In this document: positions 16,693-24,483 of the stretch, piece by piece | Numbering within the stretch: the first letter of the stretch is position 1 | Layout of the letters: the number at the start of each line of letters is the position of its first letter | DNA from: an uncultured Fibrobacter sp. | GTDB taxonomy: Bacteria; Fibrobacterota; Fibrobacteria; Fibrobacterales; Fibrobacteraceae | Direction of reading: 5' to 3' | DNA: 64,000 nt | Assembly (NCBI GenBank): GCA_934699585.1 | Contig: CAKUWY010000016.1 | Location: 14,102-78,101 of the forward strand | Notes under the pieces: model-generated | What the model saw: only the letters and a program-made list of their open reading frames with translations | What the model was told of the DNA's origin: nothing | Database searches by the model: none | Translations under genes and position numbers: made by a program

Positions 16693-16881
16693 TTAGATTT
16701 TGAACTGCAAAATCTCTTCGGCAGTCAATTCTTCGATTTTCTTGCCGACACGCTCGGCATATTCTCCGAGCTTAAAAATATTCAACTTACTTTTCGGAGA
16801 GGGCTTGTACGGATCCGGTGTCGCCATGTATTCTTCCATGGAGTCCGCCAGAATTACCGCCGGCTTTCTAATTCCATTCAT
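16693..16881 (-). CDS. small conserved protein, copy 2
   Basis: A 62-residue protein similar to the one at 4504-4689: AVILADSMEEYMATPDPYK, then YAERVGKKIEELTAEEI and a final F-K-I. It starts 12 bases after the DUF262-HNH gene with AAGGAAA as ribosome site, so it is the third gene of the methylase/DUF262 operon. It has no cysteine and no signal. The function is unknown; it could be a controller or antitoxin-like partner. Confidence 0.65.
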   Translation of the reverse strand: MNGIRKPAVILADSMEEYMATPDPYKPSPKSKLNIFKLGEYAERVGKKIEELTAEEILQFKI

Positions 16882-16893
16882 AGGTTGATTTCC

Positions 16894-18093
16894 TTATCTA
16901 TTTCCCTTGGCCCTATTATGCGACTTGCAGAGCATTTCGCAATTATTGCGGTCGGTGGCTCCGCCCTTGCTCCAAGCGGTCACATGGTCGGCGTCCATCT
17001 CGGCGAGTTTCCAGATTTTGTTCATGTTGGCGTTTTCTGACATTGCGCAGTAAGGGCAATTTGATACACCTTTTTGCTGGGCGACAGCAGTTTGCTTGGT
17101 ATAGACGCTTTTCTTTGTCGCCTCGTCAAATACACGTACATTCAAGAGTTTTTTGTCCTGTTCGCCCCCAAGGATATATTCAAAAATTCCCTTACGGTCT
17201 TTTACATAAGGATCCGCATAGAGCGATATAACTCTGTCGTGAACATCCTTAGGACTGTAGGCCTTGTTATGGAATGTTTCATATAAACGTCCCCATTCAA
17301 GACCACACATTTCACTTTCGGTCATATCAAAAACACTAGAAACCCAATCTATGACCGTGTTGAAGTAAGTTCTCAGTTCATCGATACTCACGTCACGACG
17401 ATGCTTCGCCATATAGGAATCTTTCTTGGGCAATTTATACTTTTTCGCTTCTTCTTCAGAAATCATTACTTCACTAACCCAATCAAGAGCGATGCTTAGA
17501 ATTCCTTGACGATTCGGTTCGCCGCGTACATAGGTTTGCCACTTTTGAACATTTGAATTCCTAGAATTGCTGAATTCCGCCTTGGCAGCAGTTACAAACG
17601 GGCCTGAAAAAATGGCGTTCAATAATTCTTGTTCATTTAGCGGGATGCCTGCGATATTGATGGTTTTGAACCACTCCTTGATATCGGTTTCTTCTCCCTC
17701 GCACTCATAAACCAGCAACTCGTAATCTTCAAGTTCCTTTTGCTTTTCAGTTGGAAGTCCCGAAAAATATTGGGGTATTCCGTTTGCGTCCGCGATACCG
17801 AACTTTCCTTTGATGAATCGCCCGATAGATGTTATGCGTTGTTGTCCGTCAAGAACTTCAAGATGTTCATTGTCAATTTTGTTAAAATAGATAAGTCCAA
17901 GTGGATAGCCCTTGAGCATGGAGTCAATCACGGCGACATCACGTTTTCCATCAGCGTAGATGTAATTACGCTGATATTCTGGTTGGATAGTGAGTTTTCC
18001 TGAAAGTCCGAATAAGCCTTTGCCTTCAAGTTCGTTATAAACAAAGCCTTCGCAGATTTGCTTTACAGTGTAGGTCTTGAGTTGGGTTTTCAT
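16894..18093 (-). CDS. DUF262 protein with C-terminal HNH nuclease domain
   Basis: A 399-residue protein. The N-terminal DUF262 (ParB/Srx-like fold) region has IQPEYQRNYIY and the invariant LEVLDGQQRITSI. The C-terminus carries an HNH domain: CPYC, then MDADHVTAWSKGGATDRNN and CKSHNRAKG. DUF262 with HNH resembles GmrSD-type and similar restriction enzymes, in which DUF262 hydrolyses nucleotides and HNH cuts DNA. Its start overlaps the stop of the adenine methylase gene (ATGA), so the two are translated together. I infer a restriction partner for the methylase. Confidence 0.85.
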   Translation of the reverse strand: MKTQLKTYTVKQICEGFVYNELEGKGLFGLSGKLTIQPEYQRNYIYADGKRDVAVIDSMLKGYPLGLIYFNKIDNEHLEVLDGQQRITSIGRFIKGKFGIADANGIPQYFSGLPTEKQKELEDYELLVYECEGEETDIKEWFKTINIAGIPLNEQELLNAIFSGPFVTAAKAEFSNSRNSNVQKWQTYVRGEPNRQGILSIALDWVSEVMISEEEAKKYKLPKKDSYMAKHRRDVSIDELRTYFNTVIDWVSSVFDMTESEMCGLEWGRLYETFHNKAYSPKDVHDRVISLYADPYVKDRKGIFEYILGGEQDKKLLNVRVFDEATKKSVYTKQTAVAQQKGVSNCPYCAMSENANMNKIWKLAEMDADHVTAWSKGGATDRNNCEMLCKSHNRAKGNR

Positions 18094-19283
18094 GCAGAGA
18101 ACTCCTTTGACTTAACGAGAACACGGGCATAAACCTGTTGATACATTTTTTCACCCACGATGTAATATGTATCGCCATCGGGAATTTCGGATAACTCGAT
18201 CGTAGCGCCATCATTCAATTTTGTTACGCGACTTTTCTTTCCATGCTTATCGACCTGTATCTGTTCTGGGTATACCTTATTTGCGCCACCAAACCATGTC
18301 TTGGTTATTCCTAAAATTTCAAACTGTTCGGGACAATATTTATCCAGGAAAGAAATCGGGACGCCCATCACGCCTTTGTAATCGCTTGGGATTGCATCCG
18401 TAAAAGGAATTTCTATAGCATCGTAATTATCGTATTTTTTGTACCCAATACCCTTGACTTCTTTGTGCTTACTGAATTTGATATTATCCGCCTCAGTCAT
18501 TAATGATAGAGGCTCGTGACGACGACCATGTTCGATGTTTGTGAACCAACGAACACCTTTTACTCTTATAAAATGATTTCCGTTTTCGTCTATTCTCCAC
18601 CCTGCCGCTTCAAGTGGATATTCCTTTGGAACTCCGAATTCTCTATCACCACTATGAATGGTTGCTCCAAGCCATGCTTCATTTTCCTTTAGTAAAGGAA
18701 ATATTTCTTTATAGGTAATGGCATTCATATTTCCGATTACGGCAAATCTTTTTCCCGAATCCATGATCCAAGCCATAAATTCACGGAATAGGCTAAAAGG
18801 AGGATTGGTTATGATAAAATCGGCTTCATCTCGTAGTTTTTTTATCTCGTTTGAGCGGAAGTCTCCGTCACCTTCTAGATACTGCCATTCCAAATCATGA
18901 ATGTCTATACGTCCGTTCTTATTGGTATCATGGTCAAGCGTAAAAATCTTGCCCCTGATTTTAGATTTATCTACGTCGAACCAAGGCGCTTGTTGCTCAA
19001 ACAAAGTTGGTTGCCAATTCTTGATTTTGTATTTCTTGGACTCGATTGCATATGAGGTAGATACAAGTTTTCGTAGCCCCAGACGTTCAAAGTTTTGTGC
19101 GAAGTATAGGGTGAAGTTACTCCATTCAGGGTCATCACAAGGCAGAAACACCATCTTGTCGCGGAACACATCGGGATTGTATTCTAGATAGGCATTCATT
19201 TCTTTTTCAATATCAGTAAACTGCGTATAAAACTCATCATTTTTCGCTTCTTTGGCTTTTCCAAGCGCATCGTTCTTTGCCAT
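18090..19283 (-). CDS. EcoRI-type adenine-specific DNA methyltransferase
   Basis: A 397-residue protein of the EcoRI methylase family. N-P-P-F in ADFIITNPPFSLFREFM is the catalytic motif IV, and KNDEFYTQFTDIEKEMNAYL is the typical N-terminus. It would methylate adenine in a short site that cannot be predicted from the sequence. GGAG precedes the start. It is the first gene of a three-gene operon with the DUF262-HNH protein and the small protein. No EcoRI-type nuclease gene is present, so the HNH protein is the likely nuclease. Confidence 0.85.
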   Translation of the reverse strand: MAKNDALGKAKEAKNDEFYTQFTDIEKEMNAYLEYNPDVFRDKMVFLPCDDPEWSNFTLYFAQNFERLGLRKLVSTSYAIESKKYKIKNWQPTLFEQQAPWFDVDKSKIRGKIFTLDHDTNKNGRIDIHDLEWQYLEGDGDFRSNEIKKLRDEADFIITNPPFSLFREFMAWIMDSGKRFAVIGNMNAITYKEIFPLLKENEAWLGATIHSGDREFGVPKEYPLEAAGWRIDENGNHFIRVKGVRWFTNIEHGRRHEPLSLMTEADNIKFSKHKEVKGIGYKKYDNYDAIEIPFTDAIPSDYKGVMGVPISFLDKYCPEQFEILGITKTWFGGANKVYPEQIQVDKHGKKSRVTKLNDGATIELSEIPDGDTYYIVGEKMYQQVYARVLVKSKEFSA

Positions 19284-19599
19284 CTTGTCGCTCCATTTTG
19301 AAAGTGAACGAGTTCACTCTCGCAGGAGCGGTTCTAGCCGATAAACGAAACGGCGGGGAGCCGACTCACTCCTCGCCTAAAAGCGCGACATTTTCAAAAG
19401 AATACAACATACCCGCAAAAACCCGAGCGGATACAATACGCCCAGGTACACTACGCCCGTGTAGTCCACGGGTGGTGACGAGTCATTGTCTTATTCTTGT
19501 ATTCGTGAAAGTGTCTAGTTTTCAAGTAAAGAACAAGAGCGATACTCAGCGAGTATTTACCCTCGTCCTTGCAGACTCTTCCAAGCGTTTTCTGGATAC
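19284..19599. other. non-coding region with a partial RNA copy
   Basis: No gene is supported here. The 3' part (19492-19547) repeats the end of the RNA element at 19600-19840: TGTATTC, GTGAAAGTGTCTAGTTTTCA, AGT and GAACAAGAG are shared. GAATACA at 19400-19406 can pair with TGTATTC at 19498-19504. The outer helices P1 and P2 have no 5' partner here, so this copy is partial or rearranged. A hairpin ATACTC/GAGTAT follows at 19542-19556. Confidence 0.5.
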
Positions 19600-19840
19600 A
19601 AAAAAGGCGTGGAGTTGAATGCACTTACTACTTGAAGGCCTAGACTGCCCGAATACAATAAGCACAAACAACTCACGCCCCAAAAGGCCGCTTGCATACA
19701 GGCAGACTGCTATTAAACAATAGACCATGTAGCAAAACGATGCGGCAGGCATACGCCGGTCGCAGACGTGAGCGTTCGCCTCATTCTCTGTATTCTGAAA
19801 GTGTCTAGTTTTCAAGTAGAGAACAAGAGCAAAAACTCTA
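19600..19840 (+). ncRNA. candidate structured RNA, copy 2
   Basis: Helices: P1 19628-19636 with 19811-19819 (CTACTTGAA/TTCAAGTAG), P2 19640-19645 with 19803-19808 (CTAGAC/GTCTAG), P3 19651-19657 with 19789-19795 (GAATACA/TGTATTC). The strip GGCGTGGAGTTG (19606-19617) upstream of P1 pairs with CAACTCACGCC (19669-19679) inside P3, a pseudoknot of 11 pairs with one bulged G. Conserved unpaired parts shared with copy 1 are AAAAAAGG before it, G-G-C between P1 and P2, CCC before P3, AAGCAC after it, and GAACAAGAG at the end. About eleven base pairs differ compensatorily between the copies. Confidence 0.6.
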
Positions 19841-19929
19841 TTTTCTGTTGGAAATATAGATTATTGGAATGGCAAAAGATGACTGCCATACCCATCCGAG
19901 GGGAAAATGCGAATTTTTCCGAAAAACTC

Positions 19930-19958
19930 TTGACATTCAACCCTAGAAAGATTATATT
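19930..19958 (+). promoter_or_regulatory. sigma-70-type promoter of the KilA-N gene
   Basis: TTGACA at 19930-19935 and TATATT at 19953-19958 are separated by exactly 17 bp, a near-consensus vegetative promoter. Transcription would leave a leader of about 70 bases before the start at 20032. Confidence 0.75.
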
Positions 19959-20031
19959 TATAGTGAACAAATGTTCTAGTGCTCAAAATTTCAAACACTG
20001 CGGTTTTACGCTTGTCCGCAGGGAGATGACG

Positions 20032-20841
20032 ATGAAGAAGATTGTCTTTGACAACAACAGCATTTCCTTTATGCAAAGGAACCAAGACGATTATATCAGC
20101 CTGACAGACATGGCAAAACACAAGAACGCCGAATCAACGGGTCTAGTCATTTCACATTGGCTTAGTACACGCTATGCGGTTGAATTCTTGGGGATATGGG
20201 AGCAGGTTAACAACCCCGATTTTAATGTTACGGAATTCAGTAACATTAGATTTAATGCAGGCAGCAATGGCTACGTTCTTTCCGCCAAGCAATGGATTGA
20301 ACGGACAAATGCAATCGGACTTATTTCGAGTGCCGGTCGTTATGGAGGAACATACGCCCATAGGGACATAGCATTTGAATTTGGTTCTTGGCTAAGTCCA
20401 AAATTCAAGTATTACCTCATTCGCGAATACCAACGACTCAAAGAAGCAGAGCAAGCAAAAATCGGTTGGTCCGTGCGGCGGGAACTTTCTAAAATCAACT
20501 ACCATATCCATACTGATGCCATCAAGCGGAATTTAATCCCGGCAACACTTACAAAACAGCAGATGAGCATGGTTTATGCAAACGAAGCCGATGTTTTGAA
20601 CGTTGCCTTATTCGGATTCACCGCCAAGGAATGGCGCGATGCACATGCCGATTTACAGGGCAATGTACGAGACTATGCGACGGTAAACCAACTTATATGC
20701 CTTTCGAACATGGAATCGTTGAATTCTGTCCTGATCAAGGAAGGCTTGCCGCAGCAAGAACGATTGGTAAAATTGAATCAGATTGCGATAAGCCAGATGA
20801 CGGTACTAGAATCCATCGGCGAGAACAAGTTGCTGAAATGA
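20032..20841 (+). CDS. KilA-N domain protein
   Basis: About 269 residues with an N-terminal KilA-N domain: ISLTDMAKHKNAESTGLVIS, the WLSTRYAVEFLGIWEQ segment, and GGTYAHRDIAFEFGSWLSP. KilA-N proteins are DNA-binding proteins common in phages and mobile DNA. The C-terminal part has an alpha-helical region with FGFTAKEWRDAHAD, as in many chromosomal KilA-N proteins. The start at 20032 is set by GGGAG six bases before it. It follows the RNA element and its own strong promoter; a mobile origin is likely. Confidence 0.8.
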   Translation: MKKIVFDNNSISFMQRNQDDYISLTDMAKHKNAESTGLVISHWLSTRYAVEFLGIWEQVNNPDFNVTEFSNIRFNAGSNGYVLSAKQWIERTNAIGLISSAGRYGGTYAHRDIAFEFGSWLSPKFKYYLIREYQRLKEAEQAKIGWSVRRELSKINYHIHTDAIKRNLIPATLTKQQMSMVYANEADVLNVALFGFTAKEWRDAHADLQGNVRDYATVNQLICLSNMESLNSVLIKEGLPQQERLVKLNQIAISQMTVLESIGENKLLK

Positions 20842-21122
20842 GTGATTGGGTTGATTGATTTCAAACTGTTTAAAGAAAGCCGGGGCGTTGCGGGGCGGCG
20901 AGCGCCCGCAGTAGGGGTGCTGGAAGACTTGCCCTGGACCCTATCCCCTATCGTTTCACTCCAGGGTCCAGGGTGACAGAAGGGCAAAGCTGCAAGCAGG
21001 GGGATACCTCCCCCTCAAAAAACGACTATGCCTTTTAGGCATAATAATGTATATTGTATAAAAGAAATGCTTAATGGATTCTATCGCCTCTTCGAGGCTC
21101 CAGAATGACATCTTGAGGAATT
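20842..21122. other. intergenic region with hairpin, LysR box and dispersed repeat
   Basis: It contains a GC-rich stretch (20876-20925), a perfect 11-bp stem CCCTGGACCCT/AGGGTCCAGGG (20932-20942 with 20963-20973), the box TATGC-CTTTTAG-GCATA (21027-21043) and a TATATT box at 21050-21055. The dispersed repeat TGGATTCTATCG...CTCCAGAATGAC (21072-21108) follows. The box overlaps the likely -35 region of the LysR gene, which fits autorepression. Confidence 0.6.
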
Positions 21123-22010
21123 ATGGAACTACGGACTCTTAAATACTTTTTGGCGGTGGCGGAGCAGGAAAGTTTTTCGCAGGCGGCGAACAACGTACTT
21201 TTCGTGACTCAGCCGACGCTTTCGCGCCAGATGCAGGAACTCGAAGAAGAAATCGGGGCGCAGCTCTTTGTGCGCAGCAACAAGAAGACGACGCTGACCG
21301 AAGAGGGCCTGCGTTTCAAGAAGCGCGCGCAAGAAATCATGGAGCTCGTGAAGCATACTCAAAAGGAATTTGCCGAATCGAGCAAGGAAGAAGTCGTAGG
21401 CGACGTGTATATCGGTGGCGGCGAGACGAAGGCGTTCAGCATTATTGCGGCGGCATGCAAGCGCATGCAAAAGGAGCATCCGAAAATTTGCCTGCACATT
21501 ACCAGCGGCAACGCCCAGGACGTGACCGAGAAACTGGACCAGGGACTTTTGGACTTCGGGCTTTTGGTGGAGCCTGTCGACAAATCGAAATACGAATTCG
21601 TGGAACTCCCGGCAAGAGATACGTGGGGCTTGCTTGTCCGTAAGGATCATCCTCTCGCGAAAAAGAGATTTGTGACAGTCCGCGATTTGGAACAAATTCC
21701 GTTACTCGTTTCCCGGCAGTCCATGATGATGCGGGAATTTTCGGGACAGCTCGGGCGCGATATTCGCTCACTCAACGTTATCGCAACATACAATCTAATC
21801 TACAATGCGGCGATCTTTGTGGAGCAGGGGCTCGGAGCAGCCTTTACGCTAGAAGGTCTCGTAAATACGGGTGGCAAGAGCAAAATTACATTTGTACCGT
21901 TTACGCCTCTTTTCACTAGCGGTCTCGTTGTCGTGTGGAAAAAGAATCCCGTATTCAGCAAACCCGCCGCACAGTTTCTGAAGTTCTTAAAGGCGGAATT
22001 AGAAAAGTAA
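21123..22010 (+). CDS. LysR family transcriptional regulator
   Basis: A 295-residue LysR protein. The N-terminal helix-turn-helix is YFLAVAEQESFSQAANNVLF, then VTQPTLSRQMQELEEEIGAQ. The rest is the two-lobed sensor domain, with GLLDFGLLVEPVD and LVRKDHPLAKKRFV. GAGG precedes the start. The palindrome TATGC-N7-GCATA just upstream has the T-N11-A form of LysR sites, and copies lie before four redox operons in this window. I infer that this protein, or a close paralogue elsewhere, controls them. The inducer is unknown. Confidence 0.85.
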   Translation: MELRTLKYFLAVAEQESFSQAANNVLFVTQPTLSRQMQELEEEIGAQLFVRSNKKTTLTEEGLRFKKRAQEIMELVKHTQKEFAESSKEEVVGDVYIGGGETKAFSIIAAACKRMQKEHPKICLHITSGNAQDVTEKLDQGLLDFGLLVEPVDKSKYEFVELPARDTWGLLVRKDHPLAKKRFVTVRDLEQIPLLVSRQSMMMREFSGQLGRDIRSLNVIATYNLIYNAAIFVEQGLGAAFTLEGLVNTGGKSKITFVPFTPLFTSGLVVVWKKNPVFSKPAAQFLKFLKAELEK

Positions 22011-22013
22011 TTA

Positions 22014-22051
22014 GAGATTGCCACGTCCCCTTACAGGGGCCTCGCAATGAC
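22014..22051. repeat. dispersed repeat with CCCC/GGGG loop
   Basis: AGATTGCCACG, CCCC-TTACA-GGGG, then CCTCGCAATGAC: same ends as the repeat at 7016-7044 with another centre. Confidence 0.5.
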
Positions 22052-22070
22052 AAATTAGAGGAATGTAACC

Positions 22071-22559
22071 ATGCTCAAAATCGAACCTTATAATGAAAAG
22101 TACATCAACGACGCGATTGCAATCTGGAACGACATCGTCGAAGACGGTATCGCATTCCCGCAGAAGGAACCACTTGACCCGCAAACAGGCGACGCGTTTT
22201 TCAAGTCGCAGTCGTTCACGGGCATCGCGATCGACACAGACTCCGGCGAAGTGGTCGGGCTATACATCCTTCACCCGAACAACGTGGGGCGCTGCGGACA
22301 CATTTCGAATGCGAGTTACGCCGTCAAGAAGAACAAGCGCGGTATGCATATCGGTGAATTCCTCGTGAAAGATTGCCTCGCGAAAGCAAAGGAAATCGGC
22401 TTCAGAATTTTGCAGTTCAACGCTGTCGTCGCCACGAACACCTCGGCGCTCAAACTCTACAAGAAACTTGGCTTTACCCAACTCGGCGTAATCCCCAAGG
22501 GGTTCCTGCTCAAGGACGGGAACTACGAGGACATCATCCCGCATTATATCGAGCTTTAA
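22071..22559 (+). CDS. GNAT family acetyltransferase, phosphinothricin type
   Basis: A 162-residue GNAT of the phosphinothricin acetyltransferase-like branch: AIAIWNDIVEDGIAFPQKEP near the N-terminus, VKKNKRGMHIGEFLVKDCL as acetyl-CoA loop, and NAVVATNTSALKLYKKLGF as the final conserved strand. The substrate is unknown; the branch acetylates amino-acid-like amines. AGAGG precedes the start. Its last four bases overlap the end of the convergent bioD gene. Confidence 0.85.
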   Translation: MLKIEPYNEKYINDAIAIWNDIVEDGIAFPQKEPLDPQTGDAFFKSQSFTGIAIDTDSGEVVGLYILHPNNVGRCGHISNASYAVKKNKRGMHIGEFLVKDCLAKAKEIGFRILQFNAVVATNTSALKLYKKLGFTQLGVIPKGFLLKDGNYEDIIPHYIEL

Positions 22560-23266
22560 AACGGTTGCACACCTAAATCAGTGTCGCCGTCTTTCACTTT
22601 CGCAAGGATTTCGAGGCTCGTCAGGTCTTGCATCATGCGAATGTTGTCGTCTTCCATTTCCAAGTTTCCGCTACAGCCGTAGCGGTTTACGATGAGTCCG
22701 CGAACATCAAGGCCGCGGTTGCGGGCGTATTCTACAGTGAGTACGCAGGCGTTAATGGAGCCGAGCGCCGCCGTCGTTACGATAAGCAGCGGGAGGTCCA
22801 GCGTTTTCATGACATCGACGAGGAATATTTTCTGATTATCGTAGCGGATGGGGCAAATGATTCCGCCGCTGCCTTCCGCAAAAACAAATTCGTGGCGAGC
22901 GCAGGCCGCATCAAAATCGGCTTTGACTTTCGCGAGTTCTACGGGATTGCCTTCTTTGCGGGCAGCGAGATGCGGAGAAACAGCTTCTTTGTAGACATAG
23001 CTCACAAGTTGTTCTTGCGTATCGGGAAGATTTGCGATGCGTTTCACGTAATCGGCATCACCTGCGACCCATTTGCCGTCGCGGAGTTCTGCGCCGCTGA
23101 GGGCAGCCTTATAATAGCCCGCATCAATGCCGGAATCGCGCCACTTTTTAACGAGAAGGGCGGTAATGAATGTTTTGCCGACATCGGTTCCGGTGGCTGT
23201 AACGAAATATCCTTTGGGTATAGACGAAAGACGAGAGACGAAAGACGAAAGACTTTTGAGGGTCAT
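22556..23266 (-). CDS. bioD: dethiobiotin synthetase
   Basis: About 236 residues. It closes the ureido ring of dethiobiotin using ATP and CO2. The P-loop is TATGTDVGKTF (residues 23-33 from ATG 23266); YYKAALSG and VFAEGSGGIICP are further family motifs. The start at ATG 23266 overlaps the bioF stop (ATGA); a TTG four codons upstream is also in frame. Codons 5-15 lie in a heptanucleotide repeat AGACGAA (complement), so the N-terminus LKSLSSFVSRLSSIPKG is unlike other BioD proteins, which normally start just before YFVT. It is the last gene of the bioA-W-F-D operon. Confidence 0.9.
   Translation of the reverse strand: MTLKSLSSFVSRLSSIPKGYFVTATGTDVGKTFITALLVKKWRDSGIDAGYYKAALSGAELRDGKWVAGDADYVKRIANLPDTQEQLVSYVYKEAVSPHLAARKEGNPVELAKVKADFDAACARHEFVFAEGSGGIICPIRYDNQKIFLVDVMKTLDLPLLIVTTAALGSINACVLTVEYARNRGLDVRGLIVNRYGCSGNLEMEDDNIRMMQDLTSLEILAKVKDGDTDLGVQPF
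23222..23253. repeat. heptanucleotide tract inside bioD
   Basis: Four units AGACGAA, AGACGAG, AGACGAA, AGACGAA plus AGAC, just after the bioD start codon. A 31-base match with one difference lies inside larC at 32704-32734. A gain or loss of one 7-base unit would shift the bioD frame. Confidence 0.8.
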
Positions 23267-24483
23267 ATTTTCAAACAAAGCTTTTTTATGATTTGAACGA
23301 TGGTTGTTGCGGCAGTTTGAAGCTGTTCGTGCGTATGCGTGGCCATCAGGCTTGCGCGCAGGCGGGCTTGGCCCTTGGCAACCGTCGGATAACGAATCGC
23401 AGGAATGAGTATTCCCGCATTCTGGAGTTTTGCAGAAATTTCCAAAGCGCGGGCCTCGTCGCCAATGACAATCGGAACAATCGCCGAAGGAGACTGTTCA
23501 ACTTTCACGCCTTCATGCTGCAAGGCTTCGCAGAAAAATTTCACGTTATCGCGCAAGTTCTGCACGCGCTCGGGATGTGCATCGATGTATCGCAAGTTAT
23601 TGCAGGCTGCGGCGGCAACGGCAGGGGCCATCGCCGTCGTGAAGATAAAGCTGCGGGCCTTGTTGCGGAGGAAATCAATCAGTTGCTGCTTGCCCGCCAC
23701 AAAGCCGCCCTCGGCGGCAACGGCTTTGCTCAAGGTCCCGACGGTCACATCGGCGTGAGCACAGTCGTAGTGTTCGGCAAGTCCGCGCCCGGTCTTGCCG
23801 AGCACGCCCGTGGCGTGCGCTTCATCAATCATCAAGAGGCAATCATTTTCTTTTGCAATGCGCAAAAGTTCCGGCAAGTTCGCGAGGTCGCCGTCCATAC
23901 TGAAAACAGCATCGGTCACAATGAGTTTGCGAGGGACCGGCGGCGCAGACTCGGCTCTTGACTTGTCCGCTTCTTGAATCACCCGCTGCAAATCAGCCAT
24001 ATCGTTATGCTTATACACATAACACTCGGCACGGGAAAGGCGGATTCCGTCAATAATGCTCGCGTGGTTCAGTTCATCGCTAAAGACAAAGTCGTTCTTG
24101 CCGCACAACGCCGAAATCGTTCCGACATTCGCCATGTAGCCCGTATTGAACGTGATAGCGGATTCTTCGCCCTTGAATTTTGCGATATATTCCTCTAATT
24201 CCTGATGCGGAGTCTTGTTGCCTGTCGTAAGGCGAGCGCCGCCGCTACCTGTTCCCCACTCCAAAACCGCCTGGGCCATCGCCTGCTTGAGTTCGTCGAC
24301 GTCCGCCAAGTCCAGGTAAGAATTGGACGCCAGCAGAATCTGTTCCTGCGAAGTGCCACTTGGCATACGGATTTTTACCCGCGACGATTCCGGCGTTTCC
24401 ATCAAGCGCATTGAGCGATAAGTGTTGTTCGCCCGCGCTGTTTCCAAAGCGTCTTTCGTAAAAATGTCAAGAATACGACTCAT
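23263..24483 (-). CDS. bioF: 8-amino-7-oxononanoate synthase
   Basis: A 406-residue PLP enzyme that condenses pimeloyl-CoA with alanine. The PLP lysine is in VTVGTLSKAVAAEGGFV (Lys253); LNHASIIDGIRLS and MIDEAHATGVLG are typical. The start overlaps the bioW stop by four bases (ATGA), and its own stop overlaps the bioD start, so the operon is tightly coupled. Length is normal for the family. Confidence 0.95.
   Translation of the reverse strand: MSRILDIFTKDALETARANNTYRSMRLMETPESSRVKIRMPSGTSQEQILLASNSYLDLADVDELKQAMAQAVLEWGTGSGGARLTTGNKTPHQELEEYIAKFKGEESAITFNTGYMANVGTISALCGKNDFVFSDELNHASIIDGIRLSRAECYVYKHNDMADLQRVIQEADKSRAESAPPVPRKLIVTDAVFSMDGDLANLPELLRIAKENDCLLMIDEAHATGVLGKTGRGLAEHYDCAHADVTVGTLSKAVAAEGGFVAGKQQLIDFLRNKARSFIFTTAMAPAVAAAACNNLRYIDAHPERVQNLRDNVKFFCEALQHEGVKVEQSPSAIVPIVIGDEARALEISAKLQNAGILIPAIRYPTVAKGQARLRASLMATHTHEQLQTAATTIVQIIKKLCLKI

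Noticed and set aside
19492..19840. CRISPR array, because a ~40-base sequence is repeated
   Set aside because: Only two copies about 290 bases apart, no regular spacing and no cas genes.
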